NCBI GenBank assembly: GCA_963070105.1
Contig: OY718807.1
Span: forward strand, 930,001 to 994,000
Direction: 5' to 3'
DNA: 64,000 nt
Source of the DNA: Litomosoides sigmodontis
Lineage: Eukaryota > Nematoda > Chromadorea > Rhabditida > Onchocercidae
Part shown: positions 1 through 13,369 of the stretch, in pieces
Numbering within the stretch: the stretch's first letter is position 1
Layout of the letters: each line of letters starts with the position of its first letter
Notes under the pieces: model-generated
What the model saw: only the letters and a program-made list of their open reading frames with translations
Told to the model about the DNA's origin: nothing
Database searches by the model: none
Program-made: the position numbers and the translations under genes

Positions 1-3000
1 CGTAAATTCCATTACATTAATGATAGCTCTAATTATCTGAAATTTACCACAGTTAACTGCAAAATGAATTAAAAGCTGACTTGCGATAGTTCAAAATTAA
101 CTCGTTTTTTTTATTTCTCTCTCAAAATTAAACATTCATTTCACTTTTGCAGCAATTCTGTCACATTTTTACGTGAAAATTGGTAACTGTAATATTGTAA
201 CGATGCTATTAGATGACGTGACTGTTGGGAAATATGATGGCTTGAGTAATTGAAGTAGCTCACCTGAAACGGTACATTGAAGGATCGTTTATCGGAAACA
301 AAAATCGTAAGAGGAGCGGCCGGAATTGTACAAATGAAAAATATAATTACTATCGAAAATAACAGTGTGAACAACTGCTTTTCCTCCTAAAAGTTTTTCC
401 ATCTCACTTTTTCCTTTTGTGCTAAATGTGACTTGAAAAATTTTTTCTGTTTTGTATCACATAAAACGTTTAAATTAGCAGTGACGAACACGTAAAACGT
501 TTAAGCTTTCAATTACAAACGCACAAAGCTCTAGCTCCGCTAATGTAGAAAAAAATTTTTGTGAAAATGGATAAACGAAAGAAGTAATTAAATTTTTCTG
601 AAATGGTATATTTTAATTTTTCAAAATATTTTCTAATTAAATGCATCAAAACGTGTTATTGCACAATTCATATTCGCTTAACTTACTTATTAGCACAAGT
701 AATTTGAATCAATATGTGTGAATTAGGATAAATTCAATTTTACGACTAACTTGTTCACTTTTCATTGAAATGTTTTGCTGATTGGAAGCAAGTCGTTGGA
801 AGCGCTCCTTTTTAGTATTTCGGTAAGTAATTAAAATTTTCGAGTTGAAATAAGCAACGAGGACAAATGGTAGCAAGCGACTTATTGTTTCTCGGCACCA
901 CTCATACACCTTATACCACGTTTCAATTTTCCGATCGCATACAACAAAGCGACAGGAAGTAATTCCAGGCGGTAACTGTAAGTCACACAATTATTCCATT
1001 ACAATTCCACTTCAATCTTTCATTCCAATAATTTACACTTGTTCTCAAATATTTCAAATCGTGCTAAAATTTAAAACTTTCGAAAGGCCACGAATTGCCA
1101 AACACTAGAAACACTATCTGGAGTGGATTTCGAAATCTTCCATTTATATTTCAATTTGAGTAGTAAAATAAAAATTCTCCACCAACTTCGTAGAGAACTT
1201 TTTTTACAGCCCACGGAGCGTAAATACAGAAATTCATCACGTAAGATATGATAACTAACAATAGGCACACTTTCCGCGTCCTAAAAAACTCAAGAAAAAA
1301 GTAATTGTAAATAACAATTAATAAATTTTAAGAATATTTCCGTCTTATTATGGTATTCGAATAACAATCAAATATTACGTAACAAATAAAAGTTATTGTG
1401 TTTTATGAATTATTCGTGTTAGTTGGAATAACGAACTTTTTCCTTCTATTATTTAATTTAGAACTGCAAAAATTAACAGTTCAGCTGAAATTTGAATATT
1501 TTAATTTGACTATTTTCACTGAATGAATGAGGCACCTGAGAGAACGATGATGAAACGGATGGCAAACGGCCATGAACTGCGTCATCGTTAGGAACACCAC
1601 AATCCACACGCTTGCACCCATAAAGGCGTTCACCTGTTAACATTTACCGATTTCGAATATCCTGTTTCCGGAATGAATGCAAAACTTTTAGAAATGCAAT
1701 TGCTCTTTCTTGGCGACGCCAGCAGTTGTAAATTTTGATTAGTTCGATGAAAGCGAAATAATTGAGAAATTAAAATTGATTAATTGCTTTCATTCTCTTT
1801 CTATTAAAAATTGTTAAAAAATATTTTATGAGAAATGGATGTTTATTTGTTGAGTGGTATAACATGGACTGCAACAAGTGATATAATTCATGTACGTAAA
1901 ACGTCTTTTTGTACGTCTTTTTTTGTCTCCAATAGTTGAAAATTTTGGGGATACTTTTTAAGAGCAAGAAAAAGCAACTTAAAAAATTAATATTAAATTG
2001 GAATGAAATGAGCGAACCAGTGGAAATCCAATGTGAGCATAGTAAAGTGCTGATGGATAGGAGCAGAGACGACAGTCAAGTAGCCATAGTATCATTGGTA
2101 TTACTGATAAAAGTGTTAGCTGAAAAAGTGAAGAAAAAACGAAGTGAATTACTTGAGTGGAAGGAAATGATCATAAATGGATTTATCAAATTACTGAATA
2201 TTTTTTCTCAAATATTTACTGATAAGAAGGAGCAAGTGATAAAATTTATGATAATTGATGTGCTGGGTGATGCGCTATGACTGTTGCTAGTTGAAGTTTC
2301 ACCGTAATGGTTACTGATAGAAAACAAAGAAAAAGAAATTCCAATTTTGATTTAAGCGTTAGCGACAAAATAGTAAATGAAGAGTTGTCGCAAATATTAT
2401 TGCTGTACAAATCGAAGGAAATAATTGCGAGAAAATTAAATTAAATAGAAAAAAAATTTTAATGAAAAATAGAAGGAAGTAGCTGTGAGAAATGAAAATG
2501 TTGAAAAAGTATACGAATACCAGAAAAACTTGCCAGATCGGTAATGGCAAGTAAAATGAGGTAGGTATAGATGATCGGTGATCGTTTGAACAATGAACGC
2601 GTTAATGTTGATACAGTCATTATGTCGCCTGTATTTTAGTAAAATTTTAAATTAATTTTTCAAACGGAAATGAAATGAGAAAGATGACGCGCTGTTATTC
2701 TATAAAAATTCTTTTAGCTAGATTATTTAGCTTTAGATATTTCCTCACTTCCCCAAATGAATGACTTCTTTCACTGAAAATTTTAATTAAATGTTTAAAA
2801 ACTACTCCTTAAAAAAATAACCTAATCAACCAAATGGATATATCAAATAATTAAATTTCATTTGCTTTAAAAATGAATTTTACATCTGCAAGTTTTCTAT
2901 TTTCATTAATCATTTAAATGGAAATTTTTAGTTTTGTCATAAATTGCTTCTGTTTTTTTTGCCAAAATTTAAGAAGCAATGCAATTTCCATGACAATAAT

Positions 3001-3282
3001 GCTTGTTCGTTGCACGATTTGAGTGATTTAAGTAAGCGGCACCTTTACTAAAGCATATTCATCGGACACTCAATCTATCTAAAACAGTAATCGCTCACCG
3101 ATGATACCAAACGATATGATAACGGGGGCGATGTAGCCGTAAGTGATGCGGTTTACAAGCGACACTTGATTAGCATCCGTTGTGCCGTTTGGAATGAATT
3201 TCGCAAGATAAACTGAGGTAGCGGCATCGTCGAGATCAATCTCTTCGGATATCAGTATGGAACACAAAGTTTGAGATACCAT
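1..3282 (-). CDS. FMRFamide/neuropeptide receptor-like GPCR (3' end off window)
   Basis: Class A (rhodopsin-like) G-protein-coupled receptor, expected at the plasma membrane. Exons in coding order: 3282-3099, 2628-2534, 2119-2018, 1633-1536, 1280-1199, 975-751, 386-264 and 36-1 (continuing off the window); all phases join. These give about 315 residues. The N-terminus is extracellular with an NGT glycosylation site. TM1 contains YGYIAPVIISFGIIG, TM2 lies around IIYTYLILLAITD, TM3 is NAFMGASVWIVVFLTMTQF, TM4 is CLLLVIISYVMNFCIYAPW, TM5 begins ETISRLLPFVLVAYF, TM6 is LFTLLFSIVIIFFICTIPA, and TM7 starts in the last exon. The loop ILITYRNTKKERFQRL and the overall pattern are those of invertebrate FMRFamide-type receptors (from memory, no search). 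The ATG at 3282 is the first in frame; a stop in its reading frame lies just upstream and an AG acceptor lies at about 3318. The intron after 2534 has a GC donor. TQF stands where DRY/ERY is usual. The ligand is unknown. Confidence 0.8.
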
Positions 3283-3557
3283 TTCTTTAGTCTTCCTTCG
3301 TACTTTCAAAGATTACTGCATTTACAAATTTCAATAGAATTCCAACTATTCAAATAAATTCCAGTACAGCATATTACAGAAATAATTATGGTAAAGATAT
3401 GCACTGATGATTAATCGTTCGCAATAAATTAACAGAAATGAATTCTGCATCCAAACACTAGCAGCAATGGATGCTGTCAATTGGAAGTACTTCGAGCTAT
3501 GCGGTGATGGTGAGGCAAAGAAATGGAATTTAAATAAATGATTGGAGTGAAGGATGA

Positions 3558-6500
3558 TTAAAATAATCGAATCATTAACAAGGAAACATGATCATCGGAA
3601 CCGAGCTTCAATGCTTCCCGAACCAAATACTCCGCCACTCTGGAAGTGTGGATAATTTGAGGAGTAAGTGAGGATTATTTCAAAATTATCTATTCGTGAT
3701 AAGTGCTCACTCATAAGAAGTGTCTATTCATAACAAGTTTTCAATTTTTGAATAATACATGCTGTTTACAACATCCTCTCCTCCTCGCCTTTAATAAAAT
3801 GATGAAAATGGTCTTTGCGTGAACGTTTGATTTGCTCGGTACTTCAGTTTCTTTCAAACCACCTGGCTTATTAGCTTATTATTAGGTGTAACGGTGAATA
3901 TATTATTTTTCTAATTTCTCCACCTTCCTCTTTTCTGCCTCAACCGTATTTGAGAAATGGAAAAACAAACTTGTGCCACTGACTTGACGACACACGTAAA
4001 AAGGATCGTGCGAAATGCACCGCTTGTTCAATCGTCAGCACATCCCAAAAGCCGTCCGATGCAACGAGAATGAACTGCAAGCTAATTTCGTTCTGATCAA
4101 TCCGGACGATATCCGGTTGTGCGGTTAACAGGGAAAGTTGCTCACCGAAGGCTCTGAAAAATGGAATAATTTATCCAATTACTTCATCAATGCTGAATAA
4201 TCAACTTTATCAGAATCTCATCTAATTACTATTACTTTCTCTTCGAGCAAATACTATGCGAGAAAAATCAATCGTTCAATTAAATTATCACAAAATTGGG
4301 CGAAATACTACTTTGCTGCAATGTAAATTAATAAATTGCGGTAAATTTCAGCTATTAGACAATCACTTTTTTTGTCTACGAAATCTCAAAGGAAGCAAAT
4401 TTAAAGTAAATCTCATTTTGCCGCATCATACATGGATGTTTCAGCGATTTTGGCATGTGAAGAAAGAAATATTTATTTTGAACTGCTTAATTTTAATAAT
4501 TTGATTTAATTAATTATATAATCTAAAGGAAAATAGAAGGAAACTTTATGAAGTGAATAATTTAGTAATTTAGTGCATTAATTAATGAAAAGAAGTCTGT
4601 AGCGAACTTATGGATGAATTTCACTTCTAAATGCAATTCGCGTTTTGAAATTCGATGGAAAGTATCGGTCATCTATGATTGTCAATTTGCATAAATGATA
4701 AATCCATCCATGTGATCATTCATGATAAAAAAGTGAACCGAGGGATTAACTTGGAGAAGTAGTATTTTCTCCCCTAATGATCCCAGGATAATAGGAGGAT
4801 GTAAGTAAAGAAGAAATAGAGAGAGAAGAGTAGCTCTGGAAATTCATTATAAGAAGCAATATGTGCATATTTGATTAATGAAAATTTTTATGCAAATTAC
4901 CTATCATTTAGAAGTAAAAGGAGAGAACAAAGAAAATTACGCCATTTCGATATTTTAGGAAAAAAATGTCTAAATTAAAATTGTTTGTGAAAAGAATTGA
5001 GCACTTAATTACATGTAACAAATGAGAATAAAGAAAGACGCCATGAGACAATCTTTTTATAGAAATATTTTCAAATACATTTCACCAAAAGAAGAAGTAA
5101 GCCCTTCCAACTGGAACGGCAACAACAACAAATTAACCGTTCATTACTAACCAATTAGCAAATTTCAAGTTGTCCTCTTTTCTCCTTTCTTTTTTTCCGG
5201 TTAAAAAACAAGCTATCAAACATTCTCCGCGTATTTAAACAATTTTAAAATAAATGTGAAAATAAAAAACACATCTTGCTGCGAATGCAAGAAAAAACAA
5301 AAGGTTGTGTGCAGTGAAATTAATGCGCACATTTGAAAATGAGTTGAGCGTATTGAAATGAACTCTGAACAATTTGTGATTTTAGAGTTAAATTTTTGGT
5401 CCAACGATTTCTTTGTTTGAGTTTTAGAATTAAAAGAAGAAGTAGAAAATGTCAATATTTCAAAGCAACTGAAATTTGAAAGTAATAACTTTGATACAAT
5501 TCTCCTTTTTTCTCGTCTTTTTTTCTCTGAACAATCTCATCAAAGAATGCGAGTCATCTTTTTCCAATTCCTTTCAAAATTCAATAAACTCTGGAAAAAA
5601 AATGCAACAAAATGAGGAGGAAAATTGAGAACAGTTGAAATGACTGAGAATTTTCAGTTTTTTCCATTATACTTTTAAAATACAAGTAATTGTACAGTTA
5701 ATGTCGTTGCATCCAAAAGGAATTAGTTAAATTTTCAAAAGCGTAAAATTTACTCGTCGAAATGTTTTCATCTTCTCCCATCCTCCTCAACCGCTTCTCA
5801 CCACGTCATTTTCCACTCCAATGATTTGCTCAGCAAAAATTTAAGTAGCTGATGGAATGAAATAAAAAAAGAAATAAATTTCAATATTTTTCTACAAAAA
5901 AAGTGCAACCTAAAAGTTTCGTTGCAAAAATTAATGACCGATTTTGATAAATTAGAAGATAACGAGTAAATTCATCGCTTCCCATTTTTTATCAGAAAAG
6001 AAAAGAATTTTTGAGTAAGAAAAGCAAAAAAACAAAATTAAGAGAGAGAGAGAGAGAGGAGGAGTGAGAAGAATGGAGGAAGAATGAGTTGTCCTTACCA
6101 TTTCCTTTTTCACTTTCGCCTCCGATTTTACATTAATCGAAATATTTTCTTTTCATTTCTTACCCTTCAGAATAGCAAAGAAATTTTCTTGCGTAATTAA
6201 AAATGAATGATCCATCTGGTGCACACCTCCGGTTTTTTTCCCAGAAACAGGTGGTACTCAGTTCAATAAATGGAATTATTTAAAAACAAATAAGCATAAA
6301 TGTTTTTAGCATTTAGCAAATACGAAATAGAAATTTGATGACAAAAGCAAAGAAAACAATTCACTTCATTTGGATAGTCTAATTTAATTATTGTTCAATC
6401 CTACGATTTCCTTTACTGAAGTAACATTGATAAACTTATAGATTCAACAGTTTACAGTGGGTAATTAAATTTTTAATTACTTATGTGTGAAATGCGTAGA

Positions 6501-9500
6501 ATTGAAGTGAAGCGCACCTTGAGACGGAAAGAGTTCCTTGCAACAAAATTCTACCACACAAAATTTAATGAAACCACCGGCATTTTCAATACGTTTTCGT
6601 TCACGTTCCTAAATGATTTTACAACGTTTATCTCTTACGTGTCTTTGTAATGTCTCACGTAAGCCTTCAGGAGGGGAGAGTTGTGAATGCTTAAGATAGC
6701 ATTAGACGATATCATATTATGTCATGCAGCAATTACTTCGATTTCACTTACCTATTCAAATTTCAAGCCATTAACATTTCCCGTAACATACATCGATAAT
6801 CAAATAGTAAAATGCTTGAGAGAGTGCTTCCTAATAAATTACAAGAACCACACGAATTCAGTCGTTGACTACGACTGTGATATGTCAGTTATCAGTTATC
6901 ACTATGGGTGCGTGAGGATTGCACAGTAAATGTCAGGCAAGCTTTTGATTGCCTATCACATCATAAAATAACTGCAATTACGTGATTAATTGCCTAGCTA
7001 ATTATTGGTTTCCTAGCTAAATCGCTCTTGGGCCTTTAATTGGCTTTTTCAAAGAACCAAAATTTGCTCAAAACAAAAGGAAAATTCGATGAAATAAACA
7101 AGGTGATTTGTTAAGCATTTATGGCAAAAATTTTCCACGTCCACTATTTGTGTAAATTGAGTGAAATAAAATGAATAAAAGTTTACACTTGCAAAGGGAG
7201 CTAATTAATTTTGAAAAATTGCAGATTAATGCAGCACAACTTATTTCTAAACTTGCTTACTAAATAAATGTGAAGTATTTCAGCTGAAGAAATCATTTTT
7301 TCGCCTTTTCAATCAAACTTTTGCAACTTCTGCTGTGACTTTCTTAGTTTAATTTTTTCTTCGTTCTGATAAATCAGTAAAATTCAAATTTTCAGATGAA
7401 AGAAATTTTGTTTTTTTACAAAAATAAATTCCTCTTCAATGTTAAGGAATTTCCTATAGTCTCATTTGGTAGCACCAAAATAAACAATTTATAAAATTCG
7501 AAATGATAAAACATGCGTTGGAGGTGGCAAGTAAATGGTTGAGGAGAAAATAATTTAATCTGAATGTCAATTCCAAATATGAGTGTAATTTGAATATACA
7601 TTTGTTCAATATTATTTCAATGTTTTTCGACATTTCAGGTTGGTAAACATTACTATCCCATCACGTCGTGTGATTTCAATGTGAAAAAATTCATTTTCTC
7701 AGGAGGTTAGGAGGAATGGATGGATGATACAGGCCTAACATAGGATATGAAAGGAGCCAAGAATAGCAGCGTAATACCATTAATCCTCAATGAACGAGAC
7801 AAGCCTTGGCCAGGAAGGCATTGGACCAGCGCTTAATCTAAGCGAATGATGGAAAAAAATGAGGAAATATTCGATTAATCTTTTTCCCCTTGTAAATTAC
7901 ACATCATTTCTCTCAACGACATTGTTTCACTTTACTTCTTTTCCGCTTTCGCCTCCGTAAGCTGTTCCGCATCCTCAAACCGCCCGATCCGCCAACGTCC
8001 CTTCTGTTACGGTATCAGTTGACAGTATCATCCAAAACTGCGGAGAGTAATTTCAACGTTAAGTTGCTTTTTTTTAAATCGTAGAACATTGTCAGCCAAT
8101 ATTTGATTTTGCCTGCTTCAAGTACAATTAAATATAGACAGTAGAGAACTGACGGCGAAGAAGGTTAATTTGCAACGTTACATGCAAAAAATGAAATATA
8201 TTTTCTTGCTAATGGCGGAGCACCCATTAGAATGATTAAATGAGCTTTTCATTCCTACGATCGATCCTATGACATCAATGTAATGTCGTACTAATTATCG
8301 CAGCTGTTAGTCAGATTAGCAATTAATTAAAGTTCAACAATAAACTAATCTCAAGTTAAACAATAAGTAGTAGTGGTTAATGTCTTGATGCAAAGGAAAG
8401 AGGTGGGATCAAAATGAAAGAATGAGAGAAAGAAAGAATAAAGTAGCAATTTAAATTTCAAAAAATTAAAAAATTTTTTCCATTTTAATTAATAACTGCT
8501 TATGCGTAGTGATGAAGCACATATAATTGAATAAGTAACACAGTGAAATTATTTTGTAGCTATTTATTTCAAACATGCCATTTATTTCTTTTTTCTTCAG
8601 GAAAATGGCGATTCAAAAGATGATGTGAATTTTCAACGGGTTTAAAGATAGCGGCGTAAATTTCAAGTAATTTAAAAAATGATGTGAATTTTAAATGATA
8701 TTGAAGATGACGGCACAATGCTTCAAATGATTTCATTTTCTTACGCAAGAAATATAAAAAACAAATGTGCAAGGTTATTAAAATTATTGAAAGTTATGCT
8801 TACAATATTTTAGGTTTTATTAATTTTGGCAGTTTTGTAACCTATCGATCTGTATTAGCAAAGACTAACTTTTTCTGTTCATTTTCTTGAAAAACTGGAA
8901 ATAAACATTTTTACAATTATTTCCATTTCCCTTTCAAAGCAAAGCTCTAAATCCTAATTCACCTTTTCAATTACTTTTTGATGAAAGTTGTCCGATTGAA
9001 CTTTTCAAGTTACTTTCACATGCACTCGTCTGAGTGTGTAAAGTGTCATAAATTGGATATTTCGAATTAAATTTAGATCTCAGTAGAAATATATGTTGCA
9101 AATTTTGAGTTGTAAAATGTTCATTTCATTTCGCCAAAAATGCTAGCATCACGTTGCTGTCGTGAAAGTAAAAATCAGCAATTATTGGGTTCAAATCACC
9201 TGTATAGCATGACCCGATCATTGCTAGGAAGTCACAGATGACCTCAGTCAGAGAGATGTTAGATGTGAGCTGAGTCGGATATGGAACATAAAAGTTTTAT
9301 AAAATCAGTCCATTTTTATTTTAAGTGAACTGCCAAGATCTATAAAATAAAGTTTATTTAAATTTTTAAAAAAAATTTATTTAAAAAAATTTAAGGAATT
9401 AAAATTTGCTTAAATCTTAAAGTAATAAATGAAGATTTTCGCTAATGATTGTATAAATCTAATATTTTATGTTTTTTCGTCAGTTTGACCTTTCATCTTT

Positions 9501-12500
9501 CCTCTCTCACTTCTCTGTGTTTTTCGAAAGTTAAAGAAATGACAGATTGCTTTTGGTCCATTTGCTTTTCAAACACTTTGTAATTGCTATTGGAAAAAGC
9601 AAGTGATTCGACGATGAATTGAAGTATTTCTGTGGTCTAATTTATGCTCCTTACAGGCATAATTTTATATTTAATTGAATTCTCACTATTTGCTTTAAGT
9701 AAAACGCAAATAAGCAAGCTTAATCAGTTCGACGAGAATGGAAAAAGAGGAAGGAAGTGGAAGCGCTGCTGAAATTTAAAAAAATGCCGTTAAATACGAA
9801 AAGAAAACAGATCTCTCCGTGATTTTGAATTTTTTTGCTTGAAAAAAATTATGCATATGTACAATATGAATGTAAGTATGCATGTATGTGTGTGTGTGTG
9901 TGTGCGTTTAAAATTAGTCCGTTGAACAAAAAATTTTCGCCCAGGTTTTTTAAATTTACCTAAAATTTTGCCAGGCCAAAACAGTGCTAGCGCTTAATTA
10001 AAATTTCATTTCACTAATTACCGCTAATAATAACAAGAAAGATATTATGTTAGTTGTAAGTTAAAATTAATGGAAAATTTAAATGATTAGAGAAATGAAG
10101 ACAAAAAAGTATATGACTATAACGATGAAAGTAAAATTGATAAAACTACAGTAAAATTAAAATTTTCTAAAGTTAATAATATATGGAGAATGTAGGATCA
10201 TTGCTTAAGTAACGAATCGATAGTGAAGATGTGTTAAAGAAAATGATAGCAAACGTCAAATTATAGAATAATTCACTCGTCGTTTTCCATTTTTGAAAGG
10301 ATTAACAAAAAAATGAATATTTTATTTAATTGTTAAAAGATACTTAATAGTAATTTCGCAATAATTTAATTAAATTTTAGCAAAACTCGCAAAGAAATGA
10401 TGAGATCGCTTCATCTAAACTATTTCAGTTCACCACTGAAAGTTTTAAATTGAAAACGTGTCACGTGCAAAAAGAGAAGAAAAGGTAGACCGACGTACAT
10501 TATAGATGGCTTGTGATCAACGGAAAGTGATGCGGCGCGTCCTGCAACGTCACATGCAACCGCACGCGAATCACGAATATTTAACGGTTATGGAACGGTT
10601 ACTTATAACGGTTCCAGTATTACTGAAATCAGCTGCAACTAATTAAGATTTCAAGACAGCTCGCTTTAATTAAACTGGTGCTACAATTTTCATCAAAATT
10701 GTTATTAAAGTAAAAGAGTAAAGTTACAATTAAGAAATGATTTCCTTTTCAGCCATATAAATTTTCGGCAACAACGATAATCGTTTACAGTTCAGCTCAT
10801 TAAGTTAACTTTTTCCTTTAAAGAAAGTTAATGCTTTGGAAAAAGTTCTAAAGCCGTTGCTACTTAAGCTTATTTCAAAATTATTGCAAGTTATAAATTT
10901 GAAGTAATTAAATAACAGTATTCATATTTACCGTTATTCATTGGCTGTAAAATTGGAACTTGACAAATGATAGACTTGTTATTATTGTTGTCAAAAATGA
11001 TGCAATTAATTAATAACCATCCCATTTGAACCTAATTATAATTTTCGATCGGAGGAAAGCTACAAAAATCAATCTTGTGCTTTTCACGTTTTTAATTCAT
11101 CAAAATATCCTTTGTTTGTGTTGCAAAAGAAAACGAAATTTTGAAATAACAAAACCTATGAGTTTCCATTATACAGCGAAAATTTATCGAATTTCATTTT
11201 TTTTTACGATTTAAAGAGCAGTATGGGTGGCGCAGTCTAACAGTAGCGGTAACTCACCTCTCAGTAAGTTCAACGATGGATGTAACCTCAAAATTTCATC
11301 GTCAATGTTTTGCACTTCCACAATTATTGCATAAGCAATTTTCATTTCCAATTTGCAAATTTCTAAATTTTGAGGGGAAGATTGGTTGTGCAAGCAATTG
11401 GAACAATTTAACATTTAATAAGTGGAAAATTCTGATGCCTCACACCTCACCGCATCAAAAATTTTTTGGGCTCTCTCGCTGATAACGCAAATCATTTGAC
11501 AGTTACCAAATTGATTGAAGTGACAGAAATTTTTAAAATTTTAGACGAAATGATTTCTTTGAGATAAAAAAGGATAGAAATAGAGTTGCTAATTAGGTTG
11601 ATAGCAAAAAGAAAATTACCATTTCAGTATTTAGCACACATTCTACACGCCCTCTTTCATATGACTATCTGTCAATTAATGCAGTTATTGCTATTTCAAG
11701 AAAATCATTAGCGCTTTGAAAAAAGCTTCAAAGAAATCGAACAGCAAAAAAGTTTCACTTCTAAAATTTTGGTTTTTTTGAAATTTCAAGCAGTTGGTAT
11801 TCGGTCATCAAAATATAGCAACTGCTATACTTCATTATGTGCTACTCATATTGAATGCCTTATCTGAGCATCTAAGAATGATGGATAAAAACTGACTTTG
11901 TAATTAAAAAGCTCCATCCAAATGAAACATGCCTCAATGACGTAATCATTGGAATTTCCCGTCAAACTTGGATTACGCTTGGACTTGTCACGTAACAGTC
12001 ATCGTCTACGTATTGCTCCCGAGAAATGCTTTTCCAAATATTGCGAAACGAACTAAAATATCAATCAATAACTTGCTAAAATAAAACTTAAAAAAGAGAA
12101 TGGACTAAAATAGTGCAATTCAACGATGGTTTTTATCCTCAGGCCCGATCAACTCTTACTTCGAATCCGTCATTCTTTGTATTTCAATATTTTGCTTTCA
12201 TAATGTCCCTCAATAGGTATAATAAGTTAAAGATGAAAATATACAATTATAACTTCTTGTTAACTGAAATTCTTTCACTTCAGTATATGCATAATTTTGT
12301 AATTTAATTATATCTATACTTGATTCTCTCACAATTAGCTCACTAATTAATTAATTTAAACTTTTACAAGTGCAGAACGAGCGATGATTTTTTGAAAATC
12401 AAATTGCTAAATTGAAAATGTTAATTTGGTGTAAACAGAAGAGATATGCATTGCAAAATGATTGAAAATTAATTACAACTCCTAAAATGAAACCTTTGAC

Positions 12501-13336
12501 ATCCTCCTTAAACAATTTAACAAAACCCGATATTATGAATGCATCATTGAGAGAGAGAGAGAGACAGAGGGAGGAAGAGAGGGAAAGAGGGAGACACGAC
12601 ACACAATACCTTCATTACTTACTGCTTCTTCAAAAAAGTGCAACAAATTAGGCCCTTTTTTTCTCTGATCCGTGACTTATATTTCAATAAGCGTTTGTCG
12701 TACGTGACGTCCTGCGGCATACATGGCGTACTTTTATCAGAAAAAAACAACTATGTCAGTGCAAAATTTCAGTTTGCAATAGGAAATGTAAATTACCGAA
12801 CCACCGTGTCCATCGAAAGTACTGAAGACAGTAAGGTTATGACACAGATCGCTTAAGCAATGCATCCTATCCTCCATGTATGAGCGATTTCCACGGCTTG
12901 CATAAAATGTCCGATTTTTATACTCCCTGTGCCAATTTCCAACAGTTGAATTTGAATTTAATTTCTTGCATATTGAAAAATCCAATACAAAGTATGTTAA
13001 GAGATCACAATTTCATCTTCATTTCATTTCTCAATTTCTTATTCAATTAATTTAATGTGAATAATTCATATCAAAACTAAGAATTTCCTGTTCTCTTTTT
13101 TTAATTTTTTGAGAGACAAATTTTGTAAAAGGTCAAAGTAAGCTGATCCTAACTTACAATATTGCTGCATATCTGTGAGGCCAAATTTAACCACTTTTGG
13201 CGGATAATATTTGTTCTGATTAATTAACGTGAACGGTTCCAAATTCTTTCCACTTATCAATAAATGACGATATCTTGGAGGGATTCCTCCAGCTATTGCT
13301 AAAATAAATTCATCATAACTCAACTTTTCTTTTTTT
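3558..13336 (-). CDS. PP2C-type Ser/Thr phosphatase (PPM1L-like), reading frame disrupted
   Basis: Metal-dependent protein phosphatase of the PPM family. Exons in order: about 13336-13158 (tentative N-terminus), about 12926-12797 (SYMEDR and FSTFDGHGG, metal-binding Asp/Gly), 12052-12010 (VSQYLEKHFSGAI), 11362-11258 (VEVQNIDDEIL), 10632 to about 10495 (SITV, DSRAVACD, DHKPS), 6608-6518 (ERERKRIENAGGF, then SVSR), 4153-3992 (AFGEQ, TAQPDIV, LVASDGFWDVL) and 3639-3558 (LGSDDHVSLLMI, stop). All diagnostic PP2C motifs occur in order. However, the DSRAV exon carries one base too many and the ERERK exon one too few for the motifs on either side to share a frame. The join of the first two exons also does not fit in phase. 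This could be a decaying gene, assembly errors at A and T runs, or wrong exon choices. Introns reach several kilobases. The fold assignment is firm; functionality is doubtful. Confidence 0.7.
8615..8733. repeat. Two-copy imperfect tandem repeat of about 60 bp
   Basis: Two adjacent units of 59 and 60 bases (8615-8673, 8674-8733) share starts (AAAAGATGATGTGAATTTT / AAAAAATGATGTGAATTTT) and ends (TTCAAGTAATTT / TTCAAATGATTT). The duplication lies in a long intron of the phosphatase gene. Confidence 0.75.
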
Positions 13337-13369
13337 AAAAAAAAACCTCTTGAATTGCGATGAAGCAAT

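Noticed and set aside
1936..2280. 114-codon ORF on the plus strand
   Set aside because: It is the antisense shadow of GPCR intron 3 DNA and the exon at 2119-2018, which is clearly coding on the minus strand (SVIPMILWLLD, HIGFPL).
7740..7860. Possible PP2C exon (LSRSL on the minus strand)
   Set aside because: The conserved SR-AFG block is already accounted for by the exons at 6518 and 4153, so this match is coincidental.
7930..8040. Open minus-strand segment reading GRWRIGRFEDAEQL
   Set aside because: Looked like a PP2C RWRV segment, but the motif position is filled by the 6608-6518 exon and the rest does not fit the family.
9185..9215. GGGTTCAAATC, resembling a tRNA T-arm
   Set aside because: No matching acceptor stem, D-arm or anticodon arm could be built around it.
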